This document shows, piece by piece, positions 17,131 through 25,232 of a DNA stretch of 32,985 nucleotides. Position 1 is the first letter of the stretch. Every line of letters begins with the position of its first letter. Position numbers and translations under genes: made by a program. The stretch comes from an uncultured bacterium. GTDB lineage: Bacteria; Bacillota_I; Bacilli_A; RF39; UBA660. The stretch is from positions 1-32,985 of the forward strand of contig CASDWO010000029.1 of NCBI GenBank assembly GCA_949284575.1. Reading direction: 5' to 3'. A model generated the notes under the pieces. That model searched no databases and was not told the DNA's origin. It was given only the letters and a program-made list of their open reading frames with translations.

Positions 17131-18561
17131 ATGGATACACAAGGAAATGAAGTAGTATATCTACATTTAGATGATATAATTCCTAATAGATTTCAACCTC
17201 GTCAAGTATTTGATGAGAAAGCACTAAAAGAATTAGCTGTTTCTATTAAAGAACATGGAGTAATTCAACCAATTATTGTACGTAATATAGGCAATAAATA
17301 CGAAATAATTGCTGGAGAACGTCGTTATAAAGCTTCCGCTATGGCTGGTCTTACGACAATACCTGCTATTGTTCGCAATTTAGATGATAAAGAAAGTAGC
17401 AAAGTTGCACTTCTTGAAAACTTACAACGTAAAAACCTAAATCCTATTGAAGAAGCTAAGACATATCAAAAAATTCTTGAATTAGATCAAATGACTCAAG
17501 AAGAACTAGCTAAAACTATGGGAAAAAGTCAAGGAGCAGTTGCTAATAAACTAAGACTATTATCTTTAACTGATGAAGTACAGGATGCTCTTTTAAAAGA
17601 ACAAATATCCGAAAGACATGCTAGAGCTCTTTTAAATACAAAGGATCCAAATCTTCAAAAACAACTATTGAAGGAGATAATAAATAATAAAATGACTGTA
17701 AAAGAGTTAGAAGAGAAACTAAGACCTAAAGAAGAACTTAGTACTAACATTGATACTAATACTAATATTCCATTAAATAACAATATTACGCCTATTAATA
17801 TAGGAACAAAACAGATAGATCAAACTCCAAATAATCAATTTAATTTTAATCAAAGCTCAGGTATTGATTATTCAACTCCACCTAAATTTATTGATTATGG
17901 CGTTCCTGATATCAACAATAATTTAGAAAGTACTGCCGATAAACCAATAGATTTAGATGCTTTAAAAGATCAAGCAAAAGATATCAATGTTATAGAAGAA
18001 AAACCAAATATTGATGCCTTTTTTAAAGCTACACCTAAAGAGGAAGAAAAAGAAACACCTCCTAGTACCTTTAAATTTTTTGCAACAGAACCTGAGACTA
18101 AAGAAGATAATAATAATCAAGAAGAAACATCATCTTCTTCTATCTTTCAAAATATTCCAACTCCAATTCAAACTCCAACTGGAGCAACTACATCTTCAAT
18201 TCCTGTTGATCCATTTGCTTTAAATGAAGAGACAAAGAACATAAATGACGATACTAGTACATCAATGGATAAGTTGTTAGCAGGAGTAGAAAAGAAAGAA
18301 GAAAATAACGTTTCTAAAATGACAACTTTTGATAACTTTAATAATCCTTTTGCTAATAATCCAATATTTAAAGATAATATAGAACAACCAAAAACTAATG
18401 TAGATAATGATAAACCTAAATATACCTTAAATGAATCAATAAATATGATTAGAGAAAAAATAAAAGAAATAGAAGCTAGTGGTTTTAAAACAGAAGTAGA
18501 AGAAATGGATTTTGCTAATAATTATCAAATAGTTATCAAAATAGCCAAAGAAAACCAATAA
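17131..18561 (+). CDS. noc: Nucleoid occlusion protein Noc, with long disordered linker and no membrane-targeting N-terminus
   Basis: This is a ParB-family CTP-switch protein; in B. subtilis it binds NBS sites and keeps the division septum off the nucleoid. The ParB-like CTP-binding domain has NRFQPRQVF (19-27), GERRYKA (62-68) and ENLQR (96-100). The helix-turn-helix has Noc-type specificity residues Gln134 and Lys140 (GKSQGAVANKLRLL) and Arg162 (ISERHARAL). The C-terminal dimer domain is 431-476 and matches B. subtilis Noc. Two oddities: the protein starts right at the core, lacking the N-terminal amphipathic helix that tethers Noc to the membrane, and residues 203-430 are a low-complexity linker, making it 476 residues instead of about 283. 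GAGGGG supports the start; no upstream in-frame ATG exists before a stop at 17077. Confidence 0.93.
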   Translation: MDTQGNEVVYLHLDDIIPNRFQPRQVFDEKALKELAVSIKEHGVIQPIIVRNIGNKYEIIAGERRYKASAMAGLTTIPAIVRNLDDKESSKVALLENLQRKNLNPIEEAKTYQKILELDQMTQEELAKTMGKSQGAVANKLRLLSLTDEVQDALLKEQISERHARALLNTKDPNLQKQLLKEIINNKMTVKELEEKLRPKEELSTNIDTNTNIPLNNNITPINIGTKQIDQTPNNQFNFNQSSGIDYSTPPKFIDYGVPDINNNLESTADKPIDLDALKDQAKDINVIEEKPNIDAFFKATPKEEEKETPPSTFKFFATEPETKEDNNNQEETSSSSIFQNIPTPIQTPTGATTSSIPVDPFALNEETKNINDDTSTSMDKLLAGVEKKEENNVSKMTTFDNFNNPFANNPIFKDNIEQPKTNVDNDKPKYTLNESINMIREKIKEIEASGFKTEVEEMDFANNYQIVIKIAKENQ

Positions 18562-18585
18562 AAGTAGATTACCTCTACTTTTTTT
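18561..18585 (+). terminator. Intrinsic terminator after noc
   Basis: AAAGTAGA (18561-18568) and TCTACTTT (18574-18581) form a perfect 8-bp stem with loop TTACC, followed by more T residues. It begins at the last base of the noc stop codon. Confidence 0.85.
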
Positions 18586-18595
18586 GCTAAAAATG

Positions 18596-18624
18596 TTTTC
18601 ATAAAACTATATTTTTGATACAAT
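18596..18624 (+). promoter_or_regulatory. parA-parB promoter
   Basis: The -35 TTTTCA (18596-18601) and -10 TACAAT (18619-18624) are 17 bases apart, just after the noc terminator and 32 bases before parA. It indicates that parAB is transcribed apart from noc. Confidence 0.6.
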
Positions 18625-18656
18625 AATTAAGATGAAAAAAAGAAGAGAGTGATAAT

Positions 18657-19445
18657 ATGGCAAAAGTAATTTCCTTAGTTAATCAAAAAGGTGGTGTAGG
18701 TAAGACTACAACCAGTATCAATTTATCTGCTTCTTTAGCATTCCTAGGAAAAAAAGTTCTATTAATTGATTTAGATCCCCAAGGAAATACCACAACAGGT
18801 GTAGGAATAAATAAAGCTGATATTGATTTAAGCGTTTATGATGTCTTAACAAATAGATGTACCACTAAAGATGCGATAATAAAAACAAAATATAAACAAC
18901 TATATGTTTTACCGGCAACAATAAATTTAGCAGGTCTTGATATAGAATTACTTGAAAAAAGTCAAAGTGAAAAAGGTTTTGCAAAGGGAGCTCAACTTAA
19001 ATATCATATAGAAGAATTAAAAGATGAGAATTTTGATTATATTATAATAGATTGTCCTCCTTCATTAGGTTTAATTACTACCAATGCTTTAACAGCAAGC
19101 AATTCCGTTATTATTCCTGTTCAATGTGAATTTTTTGCCTTAGAAGGAATAATGCAATTACTAAATACAATAAGATTAGCTCAAAAACAATTAAATCCTA
19201 ATCTTGATATAGAAGGTGTTTTATTAACAATGCTTGACTCTAGAACTAATCTTGGTTTTGAAGTAGTAGACGATATAAGGAAATTTTTTAAAGAAAAAGT
19301 ATATAATACTATTATTCCTCGCTTAATCCGTCTAACCGAAGCTCCATCACATGGCGAGCCTATAATAGTCTATGATCCTAAGAGTAAAGGGTCTGAAGCA
19401 TATTTGAATTTGGCAAAGGAAGTGATTGATAGAAATGGAAAATAA
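18657..19445 (+). CDS. parA: Chromosome-partitioning ATPase ParA (Soj)
   Basis: This deviant-Walker ATPase forms ATP-bound dimers on the nucleoid and moves ParB-parS complexes; in B. subtilis Soj also regulates DnaA. It has 262 residues. Walker A is KGGVGKTT (11-18) with the signature lysine, followed by LLIDLDPQGN and the Walker B strand YIIIDCPPSLG. The short N-terminus without a helix-turn-helix marks it as chromosomal type Ib. It overlaps the start of parB, so the two are coupled. Confidence 0.97.
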   Translation: MAKVISLVNQKGGVGKTTTSINLSASLAFLGKKVLLIDLDPQGNTTTGVGINKADIDLSVYDVLTNRCTTKDAIIKTKYKQLYVLPATINLAGLDIELLEKSQSEKGFAKGAQLKYHIEELKDENFDYIIIDCPPSLGLITTNALTASNSVIIPVQCEFFALEGIMQLLNTIRLAQKQLNPNLDIEGVLLTMLDSRTNLGFEVVDDIRKFFKEKVYNTIIPRLIRLTEAPSHGEPIIVYDPKSKGSEAYLNLAKEVIDRNGK

Positions 19446-20316
19446 AAGAAGAGCTTTAGGTAGAGGTTTAGAAGAACTATTTAATAGTGAACCTTTAAAC
19501 TTAGCTCAAGTAGAAGAAGAAATTATTAATAATACCCCAAAAGATCAAATCATAGAGTTAAATATTGATGAATTAAGAAGTAATCCTTATCAGCCAAGAA
19601 AAAACTTTGATGAAGAAAGCTTAAAAGAATTAGCTTCCTCTATTAAAGAACATGGTGTTTTTCAACCTATAATTGCTAAAAAAAGCGTAAAAGGTTATGA
19701 AATAGTAGCAGGAGAACGTCGTGTTAAAGCTAGTAAATTAGCAGGACTAACTAAAATTCCTGCCATAGTTAAAGATTTTAGTGATGAAGAGATGATGGAA
19801 GTAGCACTTCTTGAAAATCTTCAACGTGAAAATTTAAGTGCTCTAGAAGAAGCCGAAGCCTATAATTCATTAAAGAAAAACTTAAATCTAACTCAGGAAG
19901 AATTAGCTTTAAAAGTAGGAAAATCAAGAAGTCATGTAACAAATATGCTAGGTTTATTAAACTTACCATCAGAAATAAAAGATGAAATAGTAAAAGGCGA
20001 ACTTAGTATGGGGCATGCTAGAGTTTTAAGTAAACTAGAAGATAAAGATCAAGTAATTGACTTAGCTGATAAAGTAATAAATGAAAATCTAAGTGTTAGA
20101 AAACTAGAAGAATTAACAAACTCTAAAGAAATATTTCAACGAAAAAAAGAAATAAAACCTAAAGTATCTAAAACTAATGAATTTTCTTATCTTGAAAATG
20201 ATCTTTGTGAAAAACTAGGAACAAAAGTCAAAATAAAAAACAATAAACTTGAGATTAGTTTTACTAACATTAATGATTTAACTAGATTACTTGAAATAAT
20301 GCACTTAGATAAGTAA
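19435..20316 (+). CDS. parB: Chromosome-partitioning protein ParB (Spo0J)
   Basis: This is a CTP-dependent DNA clamp that loads at parS, slides onto flanking DNA and recruits SMC. The preferred start is the ATG at 19435 (MENKRRALGRGLEELF, 293 residues). A TTG three codons earlier is possible, but the partial Shine-Dalgarno sequence GGAAG is only 3 bases before it. The N-terminal helix carrying LGRGLEELF (8-16) is the ParA-stimulating peptide. The CTP-binding motifs are GERR (93-96) and ENLQR (127-131). The helix-turn-helix has ParB-type residues Arg165 (GKSRSHVTN) and Gly193 (SMGHARVL). This fits the six consensus parS sites at the left end of the window. Confidence 0.96.
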   Translation: MENKRRALGRGLEELFNSEPLNLAQVEEEIINNTPKDQIIELNIDELRSNPYQPRKNFDEESLKELASSIKEHGVFQPIIAKKSVKGYEIVAGERRVKASKLAGLTKIPAIVKDFSDEEMMEVALLENLQRENLSALEEAEAYNSLKKNLNLTQEELALKVGKSRSHVTNMLGLLNLPSEIKDEIVKGELSMGHARVLSKLEDKDQVIDLADKVINENLSVRKLEELTNSKEIFQRKKEIKPKVSKTNEFSYLENDLCEKLGTKVKIKNNKLEISFTNINDLTRLLEIMHLDK

Positions 20317-20330
20317 AGGAGGTAATCTCT

Positions 20331-21137
20331 TTGCAAGAATTTTTAGAATCCTCAATCTTTATATATATTGTTAAACCAATAATTTATATTGCTCTTGCTT
20401 TTGTTTTTTATAAAATTTTAACATTCTTATTAAACCGTGCTTTACATACTAAATATTTAAAAAGTAAAAATAAAAAGCGAGTTAATACAACGTTGAGCCT
20501 TATAAATAATTGTCTAAAATATATAATCATATTTTTAACTATTTTAGTTGTTCTTAATAACTTCGGTATCAATGTCAGTAGTATTTTAGCAGGATTGGGA
20601 ATTGTCGCTGCTGTTTTAACTTTAGCTTTTCAAGATTTAGCCAAAGATTTTATCGCTGGTATTTCTATTGTTATGGAAGATCAATTCGAAATAGGTGATA
20701 ACGTTATGATTAATGGCTTTAGAGGTGACGTTATTGAAATGGGTCTAAAGACAACTAGACTTAGAGATTATAAAGGAGCTGTTCAAATAATTTCTAATCA
20801 TATGATTACCGAAGTAACAAATTATAGTTTAAATCCTTCTTTAGCAGAAATCACTATAGCTGTTGATTCTAGTAATGACTTAGATAAAGTTGAAAAAGTT
20901 ATTAAAGAAACAATGACTTCAATTGATAGTAGTTATCAAGGACTAAAAAGTAAAACTGAACTATTAGGAGTAGAAATGATCGATCAAAACGCTGTAACAT
21001 ATAAAATATCTGTAACTACTAAAACAAATCAAAACTTTACTGTTGAAAGAAATATGCGTCGTGATTTTCAAGCTGCTTTACTAAAAGCAAAGATAAAACT
21101 TCCTAAAACACATATGGAGGTTCTAAATGGAAAATAA
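20331..21137 (+). CDS. MscS-type small-conductance mechanosensitive channel
   Basis: This membrane channel opens under high membrane tension and releases solutes on osmotic downshock. It has 268 residues. Helices lie at about 13-36 and 61-79, and the pore helix TM3 is at about 84-111, with the Gly/Ala-rich run ILAGLGIVAAVLTLAFQD. The beta domain follows (FEIGDNVMINGFRGDVIEMG), then the cytoplasmic alpha-beta domain. It starts with TTG, preceded at 8 bases by AAAGGAGG. An mscS-like gene between parB and the DUF951 gene is common in Bacilli. Confidence 0.92.
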   Translation: MQEFLESSIFIYIVKPIIYIALAFVFYKILTFLLNRALHTKYLKSKNKKRVNTTLSLINNCLKYIIIFLTILVVLNNFGINVSSILAGLGIVAAVLTLAFQDLAKDFIAGISIVMEDQFEIGDNVMINGFRGDVIEMGLKTTRLRDYKGAVQIISNHMITEVTNYSLNPSLAEITIAVDSSNDLDKVEKVIKETMTSIDSSYQGLKSKTELLGVEMIDQNAVTYKISVTTKTNQNFTVERNMRRDFQAALLKAKIKLPKTHMEVLNGK

Positions 21138-21330
21138 ACAATATACTTTAAATGATCATGTTATTATGAAAAAAGGGCATCCTTGTGGTACAAATAATTG
21201 GGAAATTGTAAGACTTGGAGCCGATATAAAATTAAAATGTACCGGTTGTGGTAGATTAATATTTATGCCACGTATCGAATTTAATAAAAAACTAAAAAAA
21301 GTAATAGAGAAGGAGAACTCTAATGCGTAA
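21127..21330 (+). CDS. DUF951 family small protein
   Basis: This 67-residue protein belongs to a conserved Firmicutes family of unknown function that usually lies next to ychF. The family pattern is clear: HVIMKKGHPCGTNNWEIVRL at 12-31, then ADIKLKCTGCGRLIFMPRIEF. The CTGC pair together with Cys20 could bind zinc. It overlaps mscS by 11 bases and the AbgT gene by 8 bases. GGAGG lies in the last mscS codons. Confidence 0.9.
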   Translation: MENKQYTLNDHVIMKKGHPCGTNNWEIVRLGADIKLKCTGCGRLIFMPRIEFNKKLKKVIEKENSNA

Positions 21331-22924
21331 TAAAAGAAAACTAAAACTAAAAAAATTTTATTTTCATCCCATAACTATCTATCTAATGTTAATATTTTTA
21401 GTAGTAATACTTAGTGCTATTTTGTCTGCATTTCAAATGCAAGCAACTTATAATACAATAAGTCCTACTACTAATGAATTAGAAAGTAATTTAGTTACTG
21501 TTGAAAGCATGTTAAATTTTGATGGTATGAAATATATCTTTAGTAATGCTATGACTAATTTTTTGAGTTTTGCTCCTTTAGGAACTTTACTTTTAACTTT
21601 ATTTGGTCTAAGTATAACGAAATCAACAGGCTTTCTAGATACATTATGTAAAAGAAATCTTATTAAAATAGATAAGAAAATCTTAACATTTATAATTATT
21701 TTCTTAGCTACAATCTCTTCTTTAATAAATGATGTTGGTTATGTAATTTTAATTCCTATATCTGCTTTATTATTTATGTTAAATAACCGTAATCCCCATC
21801 TTGGAATAATTGCCGCTTTTGCAGGTGTTAGCTTTGGTTATGGAGTTTCTATCTTTGTAGGTAGTATGGAAGTTAATTTAATTCCTGATACTACTTTAGC
21901 AGCTAGATTAATAGATTCTTCTGCACATATTAGTTTAACTTCCAATCTTTTTATAATAATAGCATTTTCTATAATCTTATCAATTGTCGGTACAATCGTA
22001 ATTGAAAAAATTATTGCTCCTCGTTTAGGAAAATATAAAGATAAAGAAGAATTATCTAAAACTGAAGAACTAATAGTAACTGATATTAATGAAAGTGATT
22101 TAGAACAACAAAAAATAGAAAAAGAAAAAAGAGAAAAAAGAGGTATTAAAGCCGCTTTAATAACTGGAATCATAGTAATAGTTTTATTTATCTATATGAT
22201 TATTCCTAATCTTCCATATTCAGGTATGCTTCTTGATATGGAAGAAGATACTTACTTAGGCCAATTATTTGGTGCTAATTCATACTTTCAAGATGGCTTT
22301 ACTTACATGATGGCTTTATTATTAACTTTAGTAGGACTAGCTTACGGTATTGGCTCTAAGAGTATAAAAAATGATAAAGATGTAATAAATGGGATTAAAA
22401 CTACCTTTAGTCCAATGGGAGAAGTATTATTATTAATTTTTATGGCTTCCCAATTTACTGCTATTTTTAGACAAACAAATATTGGAACAGTCATTTGTTC
22501 TTGGTGTGCTAATGCTATTAATAATATTGGTTTTACTGGACTACCTTTAGTAATATTTACTGTAATTATGATAGGACTTGCTAATATTTTTGTCCCATCA
22601 CCTACTAGTAAATGGTCTATATTTGCTCCTGTAGTAGTACCTGTGTTCATGCAATCAAATATATCCGCTCAGTTTGCTCAATTCATATTAAGAGCAGGTA
22701 CTTCTATTACAGCAGGTATAACCCCATTATTAGGTTCTTTCGCTATTTATATAGGTTATTTAAATATCTATAATCAAGATAAAAATAAACCAATTTCTAT
22801 CCATAAAAGTATAGGTTATCTCTTACCTTACTTTGGAATTATTGCCTTAACTTGGATACTATTAATAATAGGTTGGTATTTAATAGGTCTTCCTTTAGGA
22901 CCAGGAGTATCAACAACTCTTTAA
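21323..22924 (+). CDS. AbgT-family transporter
   Basis: This is an integral membrane transporter with 533 residues and about eleven hydrophobic segments. It follows the E. coli AbgT pattern throughout: FHPITIYLMLIFLVVILSA near the start, TNFLSFAPLGTLL, SSLINDVGYVILIP, IAPRLGKY before a charged cytoplasmic loop (about residues 235-275), VPSPTSKWSIFAPVVVP, and a C-terminus reading GLPLGPG. AbgT takes up p-aminobenzoyl-glutamate; other members export sulfonamides or p-aminobenzoate. The substrate here is not known. It overlaps the DUF951 gene and ends at a terminator. A transporter at this point between DUF951 and ychF is not usual in Bacilli. Confidence 0.9.
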   Translation: MRNKRKLKLKKFYFHPITIYLMLIFLVVILSAILSAFQMQATYNTISPTTNELESNLVTVESMLNFDGMKYIFSNAMTNFLSFAPLGTLLLTLFGLSITKSTGFLDTLCKRNLIKIDKKILTFIIIFLATISSLINDVGYVILIPISALLFMLNNRNPHLGIIAAFAGVSFGYGVSIFVGSMEVNLIPDTTLAARLIDSSAHISLTSNLFIIIAFSIILSIVGTIVIEKIIAPRLGKYKDKEELSKTEELIVTDINESDLEQQKIEKEKREKRGIKAALITGIIVIVLFIYMIIPNLPYSGMLLDMEEDTYLGQLFGANSYFQDGFTYMMALLLTLVGLAYGIGSKSIKNDKDVINGIKTTFSPMGEVLLLIFMASQFTAIFRQTNIGTVICSWCANAINNIGFTGLPLVIFTVIMIGLANIFVPSPTSKWSIFAPVVVPVFMQSNISAQFAQFILRAGTSITAGITPLLGSFAIYIGYLNIYNQDKNKPISIHKSIGYLLPYFGIIALTWILLIIGWYLIGLPLGPGVSTTL

Positions 22925-22954
22925 AATATAGGTAAATGCCTATATTTTTCTTTT
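22923..22954 (+). terminator. Intrinsic terminator after the AbgT gene
   Basis: AAATATAGG (22924-22932) and CCTATATTT (22939-22947) form a 9-bp stem with a 6-base loop, followed by a T-rich tail. It overlaps the stop codon and ends the parA-to-abgT transcript. Confidence 0.85.
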
Positions 22955-22970
22955 AAAATAGAAGAAACAA

Positions 22971-22979
22971 TGCTATAAT
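22971..22979 (+). promoter_or_regulatory. ychF promoter, extended -10
   Basis: TGCTATAAT is an extended -10 element, 24 bases before ychF. No strong -35 is visible, which is tolerated by extended -10 promoters. Confidence 0.7.
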
Positions 22980-23003
22980 ACAAAAGAAGAAAAGAGGTAT
23001 ATT

Positions 23004-24101
23004 ATGAGTTTAAAAGCAGGAATTATAGGACTACCAAATGTAGGTAAAAGTACATTATTTAATGCCTTAACTAAAACCCACATTTTAGCAGAAAATTATC
23101 CATTCGCAACAATTGATCCAAATGTTGGGATAGTAAATGTTAAAGATAAAAGAATTGATAAGCTATCTAGTATGTATAATCCTAAAAGAACAATTTATAC
23201 AAGTTATGAATTTATTGATATTGCAGGACTTGTAAAAGGAGCAAGTCAAGGAGAAGGTCTAGGTAATAAGTTCTTATCTCATATAAGAGAAGTAGATGCG
23301 ATTTGTGAAGTCGTAAGATGTTTTGATAATGGTAATATTATCCATGTTGATGGTAATATTGATCCTATAAGAGATATAGAAACAATTAATCTAGAACTAT
23401 CTTTAGCAGACTTAGAAACAGTAATTAATAGAATAAATAGAATTAGTAAAAAAGCTAGAATGAGTAAAGATAAAGATGAACTTTTAGAGTATGAAACCCT
23501 AGAAAAATTAAAAAAAGCTCTAGAAGAAAATACGCCAATAAGACTTTTAGATTTAACTAAAGAAGAGAAAGCTATCATCAAAAGTTTTAATCTTCTAACA
23601 GAAAAGCCTTTAATTTATCTAGCAAATGTTAATGAAAGTGATTTAGGAAATGACAATGATTACGTTAAAAAAGTAAAAGAATATGCTAGTAAAGAAAATG
23701 CTAAAGTCATTACAATCTGTGCTAAAGTAGAAGAAGAATTAAGTGAATTAGAAGATGAGGATGCTAATGAAATGTTAGAAGCCCTAGGACTTGAAAAAAG
23801 TGGCCTAGATTCCCTAATCGCTGCAACTTATGACCTATTAGGACTAGCCACATACTTTACCATAGGACCAGATGAAGTAAGAGCATGGACCTTTAAAAAA
23901 GGAATGAATGCTAAAAGCTGTGCTGGTATCATCCATACAGACTTTGAAAAAGGCTTTATTAAAGCAGAAGTTATCTCATATGAGGATTTAATAAACTGTG
24001 GTAGCGAATTAAAAGCAAAAGAAGCAGGTAAAGCAAGGCTTGAAGGAAAAGACTATCTAATGCAAGATGGAGATATCTGTCACTTTAGATTTAATGTATA
24101 G
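23004..24101 (+). CDS. ychF: Obg-like ATPase YchF
   Basis: This universally conserved P-loop NTPase prefers ATP, binds ribosomes and takes part in stress responses and translation. It has 365 residues, the normal length. The P-loop is GLPNVGKST (9-17), the G3-like motif is DIAGLVKGAS, and the NVNESD segment replaces the usual NKxD that would give GTP specificity. The C-terminal TGS domain ends FRFNV, as in other members. Together with rpsF-ssb-rpsR downstream it forms the standard Bacilli neighbourhood. Confidence 0.97.
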   Translation: MSLKAGIIGLPNVGKSTLFNALTKTHILAENYPFATIDPNVGIVNVKDKRIDKLSSMYNPKRTIYTSYEFIDIAGLVKGASQGEGLGNKFLSHIREVDAICEVVRCFDNGNIIHVDGNIDPIRDIETINLELSLADLETVINRINRISKKARMSKDKDELLEYETLEKLKKALEENTPIRLLDLTKEEKAIIKSFNLLTEKPLIYLANVNESDLGNDNDYVKKVKEYASKENAKVITICAKVEEELSELEDEDANEMLEALGLEKSGLDSLIAATYDLLGLATYFTIGPDEVRAWTFKKGMNAKSCAGIIHTDFEKGFIKAEVISYEDLINCGSELKAKEAGKARLEGKDYLMQDGDICHFRFNV

Positions 24102-24113
24102 GGGGAATAATTT

Positions 24114-24755
24114 ATGTATTATATAGAAGAAACAGATAATGAATTAATAAAATATGAAGTAGAACTAGATACTGAAAAATTAATGAAATTAAGAAAAGAA
24201 ATAGTAGATCAATGTAGTACAATTGAACATATAAAAAATCAAGTAGAAGGATTACTAGAACATAGTTTTTTTGAAGGAAGAGATATTAGAAATTATCATG
24301 AAAGAAGAATAGGCAGAAAAGAATATTTTGATGCTCCAGATAAAGACGTTTATGAAATTGAATATGATTTATATATTCATACATCCCTTGCACATTATAT
24401 AGACAAATTATTAAAAGGAGATACTTCAATTATAAACTCATTAATAAATTATTGCCCATCTATAGAACCTGAGGTATTATTAAGAAAATTAGGAGAAGCA
24501 TTTAAAAATAATTTAATAAATTCTTTAACAAAATCACTTGATGATATTGAAATGGATGCCTTAAAACAGAATATTGATAATGTAAAAACAGTAAAAAAAG
24601 ATATAGAACTTAATAAAAATCAAGTGAGTGATGCAATGTTTTATGATGATGTAATTAAGTGTATAACTCTAAAAGAAGTTAATAGAATAGATAAAGATGC
24701 TATTAAAAGAGTAGAAGAATTTCAAGATATTAGTTATACAAAGAAAAATAAATAA
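24114..24755 (+). CDS. Unrecognised 213-aa protein after ychF
   Basis: I do not recognise this family. It is acidic to neutral, rich in Lys, Asp, Glu and Asn, and has no signal peptide or membrane helix. Predicted character is mainly helical, with a possible coiled coil at 155-185. A central segment (YHERRIGRKEYFDAPDKDVY) is Arg- and Asp-rich. It follows ychF by 12 bases with GGGGGAA as Shine-Dalgarno sequence, so it is co-transcribed with ychF. It has no counterpart in the usual ychF-rpsF gap, where genes are normally adjacent. Confidence 0.83.
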   Translation: MYYIEETDNELIKYEVELDTEKLMKLRKEIVDQCSTIEHIKNQVEGLLEHSFFEGRDIRNYHERRIGRKEYFDAPDKDVYEIEYDLYIHTSLAHYIDKLLKGDTSIINSLINYCPSIEPEVLLRKLGEAFKNNLINSLTKSLDDIEMDALKQNIDNVKTVKKDIELNKNQVSDAMFYDDVIKCITLKEVNRIDKDAIKRVEEFQDISYTKKNK

Positions 24756-24816
24756 GAGCTATAAATTTATAAATACTAAAGATTAACACTAAGTCTCATA
24801 ATTAATCAAAAAAACT

Positions 24817-24848
24817 AAAGAAAAAGATAGACTTTTCTTTTTTCTTTT
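24817..24848 (+). terminator. Possible weak terminator before rpsF
   Basis: AAAGAAAA (24817-24824) and TTTTCTTT (24833-24840) can pair around an 8-base loop and are followed by a T-rich run. The stem has only two G-C pairs, so it may be weak. Confidence 0.45.
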
Positions 24849-24856
24849 GCTATAAT
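24848..24856 (+). promoter_or_regulatory. rpsF-ssb-rpsR promoter, extended -10
   Basis: TTGCTATAAT contains the extended -10 TGCTATAAT ending at 24856. Transcription would begin near 24862-24864, at the start of the structured leader. Confidence 0.7.
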
Positions 24857-24860
24857 ACTA

Positions 24861-24922
24861 CCGAGTATTTAAAATACTCCTTACCTAGAAATAGGTCTAA
24901 TGTCCAAAAGGAGGTGTGTTTA
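24861..24922 (+). promoter_or_regulatory. Candidate S6:S18 autoregulatory mRNA leader
   Basis: The 5' untranslated region of rpsF contains CCG (24861-24863) followed by hairpin 1 (GAGTATT 24863-24869 with AATACTC 24873-24879) and hairpin 2 (ACCTA 24883-24887 with TAGGT 24892-24896) capped by a GAAA tetraloop. CTCCTT at 24877-24882 can instead pair with AAGGAG at 24908-24913, the Shine-Dalgarno sequence of rpsF, giving two alternative folds. In other bacteria the S6:S18 complex binds an rpsF leader with a CCG motif that mimics 16S rRNA. The match is by layout only, and the predicted start of transcription falls on the CCG itself, which weakens the call. Confidence 0.45.
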
Positions 24923-25219
24923 ATGACTAACTATGAAATTATGTTTATTGTTAAACCAGATTTAGAAGAAGCTGCTATTAAAAAAGAAGCTGAAAATCTA
25001 AAAAAAGTTTTAACAAATCATAAGTGTAAAATGGTAGAAGAGAAAGCTATTGGTCAAAAAGAATTAGCTTATGAAATAAAGAAATATAAAAATGGTTATT
25101 ATTTCTTATTCGTAGTTGAAGTACCTGAAGCTAATAATGATGCTATTAATGAAGTTGATCGTATTGCTCGTATTAGTGAAAATATTTTACGTCATTTAAT
25201 CATCAGAGTAGATGATTAG
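24923..25219 (+). CDS. rpsF: 30S ribosomal protein S6
   Basis: This small-subunit protein binds 16S rRNA as a heterodimer with S18. It has 98 residues. The chosen start is the ATG at 24923 (MTNYEIMFIVKPDLEE), 8 bases after AAAGGAGG. An in-frame GTG at 24914 lies inside that Shine-Dalgarno sequence and is rejected. The fold is the usual beta-alpha-beta S6 pattern, ending in RHLIIRVDD. ssb follows after 13 bases and rpsR after that, the conserved S6-SSB-S18 operon. Confidence 0.96.
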   Translation: MTNYEIMFIVKPDLEEAAIKKEAENLKKVLTNHKCKMVEEKAIGQKELAYEIKKYKNGYYFLFVVEVPEANNDAINEVDRIARISENILRHLIIRVDD

Positions 25220-25232
25220 GAAAAGAGGAAGT

